Of a stretch of 7,053 nucleotides of DNA, positions 1-5,919 are shown one piece after another (position 1 is the first letter of the stretch; each line of letters opens with the position of its first letter). The notes beneath the pieces were generated by a model, which worked only from the letters and a program-made list of their open reading frames with translations, did not search any database and was not told where the DNA came from. The position numbers and the translations under genes were made by a program. Location: contig JAPULM010000330.1 in NCBI GenBank assembly GCA_027294925.1, positions 1 to 7,053 of the forward strand, read 5' to 3'. This stretch comes from a bacterium. Its GTDB lineage: Bacteria; Tectomicrobia; Entotheonellia; Entotheonellales; Entotheonellaceae.

Positions 1-297
1 CTGCTGCCTAGTCTAGCCGCCAATATGCTTGGCGAAGACAAGCCACCCTCTGAAGATCAACAACATGATGCCCTGTGTGAGGTGGCCAACGTGGTGTGTG
101 GCAATGTCCTACCCAGAATTGGCGGCAGCCAAGAGATATTCAACCTCAACCCACCTGAAATCGTGGCCAGTGATGCCCCGGTCGGAAATGGTCCGGTGCC
201 ATTGATGGCGAAAGTCCGTTTTGATTTTGAAGAAGGCCGGGCCGAACTGTTTTTGTTTGCCCAGCAAGCGGAGCAAGCCTCTGTCGAGGAGTTGTAA
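1..297 (+). CDS. CheX-type chemotaxis phosphatase, C-terminal part (5' end outside window)
   Basis: The frame is open from base 1 to the TAA at 295-297, giving 98 residues of a protein whose start lies to the left. The visible part contains E27-x2-N30 inside the stretch ALCEVANVVCGNVLP, the signature of the CheC/CheX/FliY family, where the Glu and Asn sit on a helix that promotes hydrolysis of phospho-CheY. A beta-rich tail follows (MAKVRFDFEEGRAELFLFA), as in CheX-like domains. Only one active-site motif is visible, which fits CheX better than two-motif CheC, but the missing N-terminus could hold another. The predicted role is to dephosphorylate a response regulator in the cytoplasm. The gene ends 2 bases before cheB and is probably cotranscribed with it. 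An ATG at 25 in the same frame is internal, because coding sequence clearly continues upstream of it. Confidence 0.78.
   Translation: MLPSLAANMLGEDKPPSEDQQHDALCEVANVVCGNVLPRIGGSQEIFNLNPPEIVASDAPVGNGPVPLMAKVRFDFEEGRAELFLFAQQAEQASVEEL
286..291 (+). promoter_or_regulatory. Ribosome binding site of cheB
   Basis: GAGGAG lies inside the last codons of the upstream CheX gene, eight bases before the cheB ATG. This suggests cheB translation is coupled to that of the upstream gene. Confidence 0.75.
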
Positions 298-299
298 AG

Positions 300-1373
300 A
301 TGATTCGTGTGCTGATTGTAGATGACTCAGCTGTGGTCCGGAAGATACTAACCGATGAGCTTTCTAAATTTGATGGGATTGAGGTGATTGGCACGGCGGT
401 CGATCCTTACGTCGCACGCGATAAGATCGTTAAACTACGTCCGGATGTGATAACCCTCGATGTGGAAATGCCTCGTATGGACGGCTTGACCTTCTTATCT
501 AAGCTGATGAAGCACTATCCGGTGCCAGTGGTGATCGTCAGTTCATTGACGCCGAAAAATAGCGAGGCGGCACTACGCGCTTTGTCCTTAGGGGCGATCG
601 ATGTCATCTGCAAGCCCGGTACACAATATTCCATTCCTGATGTGGCGCGGGACCTGGTTCGGGCCATTCGCGTCGCCGCCGTGGCGCGTTTGCCCAAGCC
701 GCATGAAATGGTCCAGAAGATACCAACTGCTGTCCCGCCCCCGCCCATCCAGCTCGACACCACCCACAAAGTTTTGGCGATCGGGGCCTCTACCGGTGGC
801 ACCAAGGCGATTGAGGTGGTTCTACGAGGGCTACCGGCCAATATTCCGGGGACGGTGATCGTGCAACACATGCCGGAACATTTCACCGCGGCGTTTGCCA
901 AACGCCTGAATCAGGAATGCCAAATGGAAGTTCGTGAAGCGCGTGACAATGACCCGGTTGTTCCCGGTGTGGCGCTGATTGCGCCAGGCCATTTACATAT
1001 GCTGTTGCATAAAAGCGGCGCCCGTTACCTGGTGCAGCTTAAGGACGGTGCGCCGGTCCATCACCAGCGCCCGAGCGTTGATGTCTTATTCCACTCTGTG
1101 GCCCGCAATGCCGGACGCAACGCTGTTGGTGCCATCCTCACCGGCATGGGCGCTGATGGCGCCACCGGCCTTCTGGCCATGCGTGAGAGTGGTGCTCACA
1201 CGCTGGCCGAGGATGAGAAGAGTTGTGTGGTGTACGGCATGCCTAAGGAAGCGGTCAAGCTGGGCGCTGCACAAAAGGTGATCCCCCTGCCCCATATCGC
1301 AACGGCCATTTTGAAAGCCCTGAATGAGCAGCAGGCAGTGATGAAAGATGAACCGATCGGTGCGCACCAATGA
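300..1373 (+). CDS. cheB: CheB: protein-glutamate methylesterase / protein-glutamine glutaminase
   Basis: This 357-residue protein has the full length of CheB. Residues 1 to about 120 are a response-regulator receiver domain with acidic D8 and D9, phospho-acceptor D54 in TLDVEMPRMDG, the conserved Ser/Thr near S81-S82, and K105 in CKPG. A proline-rich linker (about 132-150, including PPPP) joins it to the esterase domain (about 156-345). The catalytic triad is visible as S164 in GASTGG, H190 in QHMP and D286 in GMGADGA, at the same numbers as I recall for enterobacterial CheB. The enzyme removes methyl groups from, and deamidates, chemoreceptor glutamates or glutamines, and is activated by phosphorylation from CheA. 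The start is ATG at 300, with GAGGAG at 286-291 eight bases upstream. No cheR, cheA or receptor gene is in the window; they may lie to the left. Confidence 0.97.
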   Translation: MIRVLIVDDSAVVRKILTDELSKFDGIEVIGTAVDPYVARDKIVKLRPDVITLDVEMPRMDGLTFLSKLMKHYPVPVVIVSSLTPKNSEAALRALSLGAIDVICKPGTQYSIPDVARDLVRAIRVAAVARLPKPHEMVQKIPTAVPPPPIQLDTTHKVLAIGASTGGTKAIEVVLRGLPANIPGTVIVQHMPEHFTAAFAKRLNQECQMEVREARDNDPVVPGVALIAPGHLHMLLHKSGARYLVQLKDGAPVHHQRPSVDVLFHSVARNAGRNAVGAILTGMGADGATGLLAMRESGAHTLAEDEKSCVVYGMPKEAVKLGAAQKVIPLPHIATAILKALNEQQAVMKDEPIGAHQ

Positions 1374-1456
1374 CCTGCGAACGTATGGGGTGTCCTATCT
1401 TGCTTAGCTTGATTTGCCGACCAGAAAGCACCACCCATCAATGAGGAATATCAACC

Positions 1457-1843
1457 ATGACGCGGTACAATGATCGACGAGAATTTACCCGAGTTGGGGT
1501 GCAGCTTGACGGTAAGCTTTCCTGGCAAGAATCAGCCGTGCAGGTCGAGTCACGAGATGTGAGTATGAAAGGCGTTTTCTTGGCCTGTGACAATCCCCCG
1601 CCGGTGGGGACGGATTGTCGTATCAAATTTGCCCTTGGGGAACCAGAAAGTCAGTTAGGTATTGATATCCTGGGCAAGATTGTGCGTGTCGATGAGAGAG
1701 GCGTTGGGGTCGAGTTTATTGAAATCCTGGGTTTGAGGAGCTACGACCATCTGCGTAATCTGGTGCTTTATAATTCTTCCGATAACACGGAGCAGGTTGA
1801 ACAAGAATTTAGTTCGCACCTCGGTATCAAGCGACGCGTGTAG
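1457..1843 (+). CDS. Single-domain PilZ protein, predicted c-di-GMP receptor
   Basis: This 128-residue protein consists of essentially one PilZ domain (about residues 5-110). Both c-di-GMP-binding motifs are present: the arginine motif R8-x3-R12 in DRREFTR at the N-terminus, and D34-x-S36-x2-G39 in the stretch RDVSMKGVFL. A later hydrophobic strand pair (IVRVDERGVGVEFIEI) matches the beta-barrel core. Such proteins bind cyclic di-GMP and pass the signal to motility, pilus or polysaccharide machinery in the cytoplasm; the partner cannot be told from sequence. The start is ATG at 1457 with GAGGA at 1443-1447, nine bases upstream. It lies 83 bases after cheB in the same direction, so it may share the chemotaxis transcript or have its own promoter. 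The last 20 or so residues are polar and outside the usual domain. Confidence 0.92.
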   Translation: MTRYNDRREFTRVGVQLDGKLSWQESAVQVESRDVSMKGVFLACDNPPPVGTDCRIKFALGEPESQLGIDILGKIVRVDERGVGVEFIEILGLRSYDHLRNLVLYNSSDNTEQVEQEFSSHLGIKRRV

Positions 1844-1863
1844 GCACCAGACATATGGGCACC

Positions 1864-1892
1864 TTGTGTGGTCCGTAAGATCGTGATATAAC
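1864..1892 (+). promoter_or_regulatory. Candidate sigma-70 promoter before the phosphoribosyltransferase gene
   Basis: TTGTGT (1864-1869) and TATAAC (1887-1892) are separated by 17 bases. The -10 matches five of six consensus bases, but the -35 matches only the first three. It lies in the 89-base gap between the PilZ gene and the phosphoribosyltransferase gene. Transcription would start near 1899, leaving a leader of about 34 bases before the TTG at 1933. Inferred from sequence alone. Confidence 0.4.
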
Positions 1893-1932
1893 CCACAGCA
1901 GGAATGTCGTTTAAGGTGTTTTTTGGGGAAAA

Positions 1933-2724
1933 TTGTTCAGCGTGTCAGACCAATCCTATCAAGCCCCCCCCCCACGAGTGTTTTATATCCATGACGATCT
2001 AAGTGATTGGGTACGACAACGTTTTGGCGCACCGTCCAGGGCATTTACCTTGACACAGCAATTGTTCCAACTATTGTGTCAAGAATCCGCTCACGTGGTG
2101 ATTTTACATCTACAAGATCAGCTCGAAGCGCTTCTATCTATAGCGTCCCATTCGCCCTTTGCCGTAACCATCGGCATTGGCCAAGCTGGAGAACGAGTGG
2201 CGCAACAACTTCACGCTCGCAGCAACTGGTTCCCTCATATTCGGCGTGTTGACGTGACACGCGAGGAAGATGGGCAAGGCGGTTATAACTTAGTTAGTGT
2301 CAAGGCGATTTCATGGCGTGAGCAATTAAGCGGCTTGCAAGATGCCGCTTCTGTTGCGGTGGTGGACGATACTGTTTTTTCAGGCTTTACCATGTCGACC
2401 ATTTTACAAGCCTTGCCGCCCACCGTGCGCCGACGCACACATGCATTCTGCTTGCGTGGTTTAGCCCAGTCGGTATCTCGCATACGTGCCCTATGTCCGC
2501 TCTCCATTGGCTTCTCGGCTGCCGGGCGTATGCTGCAAGAGGTCAGTTTCATCAATGCTTCCGGTCTGGTGCGACGGGTGGGAATTCGACGTCCTAATCA
2601 ACCCCCGATGGCTTTTTTTGAGCGTCCCATGTGGATGCATGCCTGGTTTCCGGGTTACGCGACGGAAGTCATTGATGCATGTCGACAGTTAAATGCCGTT
2701 TTAGAACCGGCGCTACACGGGTAA
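1933..2724 (+). CDS. Phosphoribosyltransferase-fold protein of unknown substrate
   Basis: This 263-residue protein has a type I phosphoribosyltransferase core. The PRPP-binding signature is seen at about 141-153: VAVVDDTVFSGFT, with D145-D146 followed by the S-G-F-T turn. A likely pyrophosphate loop lies at about 80-90 (IGIGQAGERVA). The N-terminal 75 residues and the C-terminal 60 are not part of any PRTase I know by name. The C-terminus holds an unusual aromatic stretch, MAFFERPMWMHAWFPG, that may form a substrate hood. The family normally transfers ribose-5-phosphate from PRPP to a base or amine; the acceptor here is unknown. The gene converges on the HAD gene and overlaps it by 12 bases. 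The start is uncertain: TTG at 1933 has GGGGA only three bases upstream; GTG at 1942 and GTG at 1978 are alternatives. A ten-C run (1964-1973) falls in codons 11-14, and an ATG at 1904 would join this frame if the run had eleven Cs. Confidence 0.8.
   Translation: MFSVSDQSYQAPPPRVFYIHDDLSDWVRQRFGAPSRAFTLTQQLFQLLCQESAHVVILHLQDQLEALLSIASHSPFAVTIGIGQAGERVAQQLHARSNWFPHIRRVDVTREEDGQGGYNLVSVKAISWREQLSGLQDAASVAVVDDTVFSGFTMSTILQALPPTVRRRTHAFCLRGLAQSVSRIRALCPLSIGFSAAGRMLQEVSFINASGLVRRVGIRRPNQPPMAFFERPMWMHAWFPGYATEVIDACRQLNAVLEPALHG
1964..1973 (+). repeat. Poly-C tract (10 bases) inside the 5' end of the phosphoribosyltransferase gene
   Basis: An uninterrupted run of ten cytosines encodes part of the Ala-Pro-Pro-Pro stretch (codons 11-14). 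Homopolymers of this length are prone to strand slippage and to sequencing miscounts. A change of one base would break the frame from the TTG at 1933, while +1 would put the upstream ATG at 1904 in frame with the enzyme. Confidence 0.9.
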
Positions 2725-3399
2725 GTTCCATTCGTTGCTGCTGAAGTTAGGCGATTTCCTGCCGATGATCTTCGTCAGCTCCGTAAAACAGCTTATCCAA
2801 TAGTCAGGACCTGCGCTCCGCAATTCCTGCCGACTGCCAAATCCGTAGGTCACGGCGCAGGTTCTGATGCCGGCAGCTCGTCCCGCCTCAATATCAGCCG
2901 AGGTGTCACCTACCATCAATGTTTTTTGGGGGTCGCATTGTAGCGCCTGAAGGGCTGCTAATACCGTGTCCGGGGCCGGCTTTGGCATCAGGTCCGGGGT
3001 GGTGCCCTGAACATGGCGAAAAAAGCATGCCATATTTAGAACACGCAAGGCCGCTTGCGCATGAGGTGGCGATTTGGTGGTGACCACGCCGAACGTGGTC
3101 GAGGTAAGGCGGTGTAACGTTTCGACAACGCCTGGGTAGGTACGGGTGTTACGCACACCGTGTAGATTGTAGTAGGCGCGGTAGGTGTCTAGAAAGCGGG
3201 CTAGCTGGGAAGGCGATAAGCGATAGCCGAGTTCGATGGCCATTTGTGCCAAAGGCTTGCCAATGTGTTGTGCGATGTTGAGAAGGCTGGGTAGGTTGCC
3301 AGGGCAGGTTTGCTTGAGGGCATAGCGAAAGGCTAGCGTAATATCCTGGCTTGAATCCACCAGCGTTCCGTCGAGATCACACAATACCGTTGTAAACAT
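2713..3399 (-). CDS. HAD-superfamily phosphatase, phosphoglycolate phosphatase-like
   Basis: This 228-residue haloacid dehalogenase-type hydrolase has all four HAD motifs. Motif I is D8-x-D10-G-T in LCDLDGTLVD (nucleophile D8, acid/base D10). Motif II is T107 in VVTTKS, motif III is K140 in MPKPAPD, and motif IV is G164-D165 to D169 in VGDTSADIE. A helical cap of about 75 residues sits between motifs I and II, which places it in subfamily IA with Gph-like and pyrophosphatase-like enzymes. It probably removes phosphate from a small phosphorylated metabolite in the cytoplasm; the substrate is not evident. The start is ATG (3399 downward) with an AGAAGG about 12 bases upstream on this strand. 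It follows the senB-like gene by 28 bases and is probably cotranscribed with it. Its 3' end overlaps the convergent phosphoribosyltransferase gene by 12 bases. It could be a housekeeping phosphoglycolate phosphatase, but the operon suggests a role with its neighbours. Confidence 0.9.
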   Translation of the reverse strand: MFTTVLCDLDGTLVDSSQDITLAFRYALKQTCPGNLPSLLNIAQHIGKPLAQMAIELGYRLSPSQLARFLDTYRAYYNLHGVRNTRTYPGVVETLHRLTSTTFGVVTTKSPPHAQAALRVLNMACFFRHVQGTTPDLMPKPAPDTVLAALQALQCDPQKTLMVGDTSADIEAGRAAGIRTCAVTYGFGSRQELRSAGPDYWISCFTELTKIIGRKSPNFSSNEWNLPV

Positions 3400-3427
3400 G
3401 ACGGGCTTGTACCTTCTTCAATCCGGG

Positions 3428-4381
3428 TTAAGGACAGAATTCCGCGATTAATTGTTTCCAGGCTTGTTGCTCATGTGATGGGTGGACCAGCGGCGCCTGT
3501 CGTGCGCATGCCTCACACAGCTGTTGGTAGAAGGATGCATTGGTTTCAATTCGTTGTAACAGTTCTTTTAATGCAACGGTGTCCGTGACCTCAAAATAGC
3601 CCGGGTAATCGTTGCCAAGCAGCCCAATGGTACTGGGGATGCGTGAGGCAAGGATCGGAACCGAAGCGCCTAAGGCTTCAGAAATGACATTGGCCCCTCC
3701 CTCCATATGTGAGGATAGAATCATCGCATGACTTCTGGCTAGAAGGCGTAACGCCTGCCAGCGCGGGCGTTCGCCTAACCAACGGTAGCGTGAATTGGAC
3801 ACCTGTTCAGATTGTGCCAGCTGTTCCATCTCGTCATTCAATGCTTTGCCGACGTGGACAATGCGAATACGCGATGTCGGCGGTAGAAGCCGCGCTGCTT
3901 GGGCAGCTCGAAAGGGGTCTTTGACTTCTCGTAAGTGACCCAGTACACAGATGTCGAAGGTTCGTTTGGCTTTTGCCGGCGTATAGGTTGGGCTTGCAAC
4001 AGATTGGTAAATGACCCGTGTTTTGTCATGCAGGGAGGGCATCAGCTCGTCAAAACCCTTGGGCTGCAAAATGATCAAGCGTGATGCGATTTGTAAGGAT
4101 TGCTGTGCATCGTTATCGGTCTTGATGTCGCCATAAAGGTCCGTACCCGTCAGCGCGACGATTAAAGGATTCGAGGGATATTTTTGTTTAAACTGTTTAA
4201 TCGATGTAAAGCTGCGGCGCGCATGGAGCGCGATCATCATATCGCAAGGTTTTCCGTCGTATTCTTGGGCAACGACGACTCGGTGTTGCGAGGCCCGCAA
4301 AATGGCTGCCCAGCGCAGGGCTGTGACACGATTTCCTTGGCGCGACTGTGAAGGGGCTGGGGTAATCAAGGCAATTTTCAC
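3428..4381 (-). CDS. senB: SenB-type glycosyltransferase, predicted selenosugar synthase
   Basis: This 317-residue GT-B protein matches the SenB family as I recall it. The N-terminal hallmarks are MKIALITPAP, GNRVTALRWA (16-25) and IALHARRS (50-57), then VALTGTDLYGDI (75-86). The C-terminal half carries CVLGHLREVKDPFRA (145-159), RYRWLGE (198-204) and the donor-binding E-x7-E at E227 to E235 in HMEGGANVISEAL. SenB is reported to couple selenophosphate to a UDP-sugar, making the C-Se bond of a selenosugar for selenoneine assembly. No signal peptide or membrane segment is seen, so it should be cytosolic. The start is GTG; no strong Shine-Dalgarno is visible, and the MKIALITP beginning supports this start. 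It lies 93 bases after the larger glycosyltransferase and 28 before the HAD gene. The partners SenA (EgtB-like) and SenC (SelD-like) are not in the window. An ordinary sugar transferase is the alternative, but the motif match is extensive. Confidence 0.85.
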   Translation of the reverse strand: MKIALITPAPSQSRQGNRVTALRWAAILRASQHRVVVAQEYDGKPCDMMIALHARRSFTSIKQFKQKYPSNPLIVALTGTDLYGDIKTDNDAQQSLQIASRLIILQPKGFDELMPSLHDKTRVIYQSVASPTYTPAKAKRTFDICVLGHLREVKDPFRAAQAARLLPPTSRIRIVHVGKALNDEMEQLAQSEQVSNSRYRWLGERPRWQALRLLARSHAMILSSHMEGGANVISEALGASVPILASRIPSTIGLLGNDYPGYFEVTDTVALKELLQRIETNASFYQQLCEACARQAPLVHPSHEQQAWKQLIAEFCP

Positions 4382-4430
4382 GGTGTTCAGTCTTAATAAT
4401 AGTTGTCGGTTGTATCCAATATGAAGGTTT

Positions 4431-4459
4431 ACCCTAACAATCTAGCGGTTGGGTGTCAA
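4431..4459 (-). promoter_or_regulatory. Candidate promoter for the senB-HAD pair
   Basis: On the minus strand a perfect -35 box TTGACA (4459-4454) is followed after 17 bases by TAGGGT (4436-4431), which matches only three of six -10 bases. Closer to the gene, TATTAT has five of six -10 bases but only a poor -35. The 93-base gap before senB may therefore carry its own promoter, so senB need not depend wholly on the upstream glycosyltransferase gene. Inferred from sequence alone. Confidence 0.35.
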
Positions 4460-4474
4460 CTTATCATTGGCGCC

Positions 4475-5773
4475 TTATGAGCCCCAAAACCAGCGTAGGG
4501 TGGTAGGCAAGGTGTGTTGGAAATCGTGCTGCCGAATCACACGCTGATAGAGGCGGTGTCGAATCGATGCCAGGATTTCCGGACTTAGCCGAAAGACACG
4601 TTGCAGGGTTTGTTGTAAGGATTGGCGTGATGCGGATTTAAATAGAAAGCCTGTTTTATAGTCTTCAATGAGGTCGACAAAGCCTCCGACATCCGAAGCG
4701 ACTAGCACTGGTCCCTGGCGCTGTGCCCACAAAGCAACTTCGAGTGGTATGTTTGAAAAGGTTTCCTGGCGTGATGGTGCCACCACCATTTTGGTGCCGG
4801 GCCATTGACACAGTGCTTTTGGTAACTCGCGGTTAAATTGTTTGATATGCGTTGCCGGTACCTGGTGCAAGGCTAATAGATTGTCATAATGAAGTTGCTC
4901 GGCGTGGTCGTCGCGATAGGGTACGGAGATTAGAACCAGGTGACATTGCTGACGTAACGCTTGCAGAGCCGCAATGAGGAGGTCAAAACCCTTGATCGGC
5001 GCCGCTCTGCCGAAAGCAAGCACGATAGGGATATTGAGCGGCACCTGATAGCGCTCTAAAATGTTTTGCACCTCAAACGGTGGTAATGGTCTAAAGTCTG
5101 CATCCAGGCTCATAATGCTTGAAGTAAACGGGGCAAGAGCTAGCTGGGGAAATTGGAAATTTGCTTGGAGGTGGTCCGTGAAAGACGGGCAAACGTCTGC
5201 AATAGACACGTGTTGCCATTGTTCCGATTGCGTAAGGCCTTGCTGCTCCCAAGCGATTTCGTCTGTGTTGGGGGCACTCGGGCTACGGATGAAAGCCGTA
5301 TTATAGAGGACCAGAAGGATGGGTTGTTGGGGCCTTGCCCGATGACCGTGGGCTAAAAAGGTAGGGGTTAATAACCAGGGTTGGTCAACACAAATCGTGA
5401 GGCATCTATCGTACTGTGTATAGAGCCCCTGCAGCCAAGGTGTGACCATCTTTGACAGGCTGAGCCACGACCTGAGGTCCCATAATTCTTGTGCTGGTTG
5501 TTTTTTGTAAGATACAAAATGCAAGCTGCCGCCAAGCGCTTTAATGCGTTCATGCTGCCGACGCAAGAAGGCCTTGTCAAATCCCCAGGTCTGCTGATCG
5601 GGCATTGGGCATGCCACATGGACATCAAGTCGGCCGAACTCTGTGTAAAGTTCGTCTTTGAGATGCTCCAGGCCGCTTAGTAGTAGTTGGGATTGGGTTC
5701 CAATGCCATTGGTGAAATTATAAATACCGTTATAGGTTAGATAGGCAATGGCGCTGCGGATTGAATCCGTCAT
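4475..5773 (-). CDS. GT-B glycosyltransferase (family 4-like), acceptor unknown
   Basis: This 432-residue protein has two Rossmann-like halves. The N-terminal half opens with AIAYLTYNGIYNFTNGIGTQ (8-27), a glycine-rich turn like that which starts glycogen-synthase-like and family 4 enzymes. The C-terminal half holds the retaining GT-B donor site: GR at 255-256 with K261-G262 in FGRAAPIKGFD, and E-x7-E at E337 to E345 in SRQETFSNIPLE, followed by VLVASDVGGFVDLI. It should transfer a sugar from a nucleotide-sugar donor with retention; no hydrophobic segment suggests membrane anchoring. Neither donor nor acceptor can be read from the sequence. It is the first gene of the leftward set (this gene, senB-like, HAD) and is divergent from egtD, so it may further glycosylate the product made there, which is inference. 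The start is ATG, with a G6 run about 12 bases upstream as a probable ribosome-binding region. Confidence 0.85.
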   Translation of the reverse strand: MTDSIRSAIAYLTYNGIYNFTNGIGTQSQLLLSGLEHLKDELYTEFGRLDVHVACPMPDQQTWGFDKAFLRRQHERIKALGGSLHFVSYKKQPAQELWDLRSWLSLSKMVTPWLQGLYTQYDRCLTICVDQPWLLTPTFLAHGHRARPQQPILLVLYNTAFIRSPSAPNTDEIAWEQQGLTQSEQWQHVSIADVCPSFTDHLQANFQFPQLALAPFTSSIMSLDADFRPLPPFEVQNILERYQVPLNIPIVLAFGRAAPIKGFDLLIAALQALRQQCHLVLISVPYRDDHAEQLHYDNLLALHQVPATHIKQFNRELPKALCQWPGTKMVVAPSRQETFSNIPLEVALWAQRQGPVLVASDVGGFVDLIEDYKTGFLFKSASRQSLQQTLQRVFRLSPEILASIRHRLYQRVIRQHDFQHTLPTTLRWFWGS

Positions 5774-5815
5774 TTTGTTTCACATCCCCCCTTTCCTGCT
5801 TTCTGAGTGTACAGG

Positions 5816-5821
5816 TATACT
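5816..5821 (+). promoter_or_regulatory. Candidate -10 box in the divergent region before egtD
   Basis: TATACT matches five of six bases of the sigma-70 -10 consensus. It lies in the gap between the leftward glycosyltransferase gene and egtD. No good -35 is found at the normal distance, so the promoter would be weak or activator-dependent. The overlapping GTATAC is self-complementary and could be part of an operator, but this is too short to call. Confidence 0.3.
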
Positions 5822-5908
5822 ATGGGCGGAACAAGAACCGGTGACTTCTCTCTCCCGCATGATGGATAGGTGTTTTGATAATCGTTGATTCGGTTGCTCT
5901 CCCCAAGC

Positions 5909-5913
5909 AAGGA
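5909..5913 (+). promoter_or_regulatory. Ribosome binding site that favours the ATG at 5920 for egtD
   Basis: AAGGA sits six bases before the ATG at 5920. It is the best-placed Shine-Dalgarno among the candidate egtD starts. The TTG at 5875 has GGATAGG four bases upstream, and the ATG at 5965 has no clear site. Confidence 0.55.
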
Positions 5914-5919
5914 TTTCCT

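Noticed and set aside
515..901. A 128-codon open frame antisense to cheB, plus several shorter ones within the gene
   Set aside because: CheB is certain in the opposite frame, and the antisense translations show no motif and no ribosome site. They are frame shadows.
1374..1456. Gap between cheB and the PilZ gene, checked for a terminator or small RNA
   Set aside because: No hairpin with a T-run and no convincing promoter were seen; only the PilZ ribosome site is supported.
5780..5785. ATG-TGA start-stop pair on the minus strand between the G6 run and the start of the 432-residue glycosyltransferase
   Set aside because: It could act as a minimal upstream frame, but a six-base pattern is too likely by chance and nothing else supports it.
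5811..5821. Self-complementary GTATAC and the similar GTGTAC just before it, considered as an operator
   Set aside because: The units are six bases long and imperfectly related. This is too little to support a regulator site.
5875..5919. N-terminal extension of EgtD from the TTG at 5875
   Set aside because: The 15 extra residues match nothing known of the family, and the ATG at 5920 has a better-spaced AAGGA. The TTG remains possible because GGATAGG precedes it.
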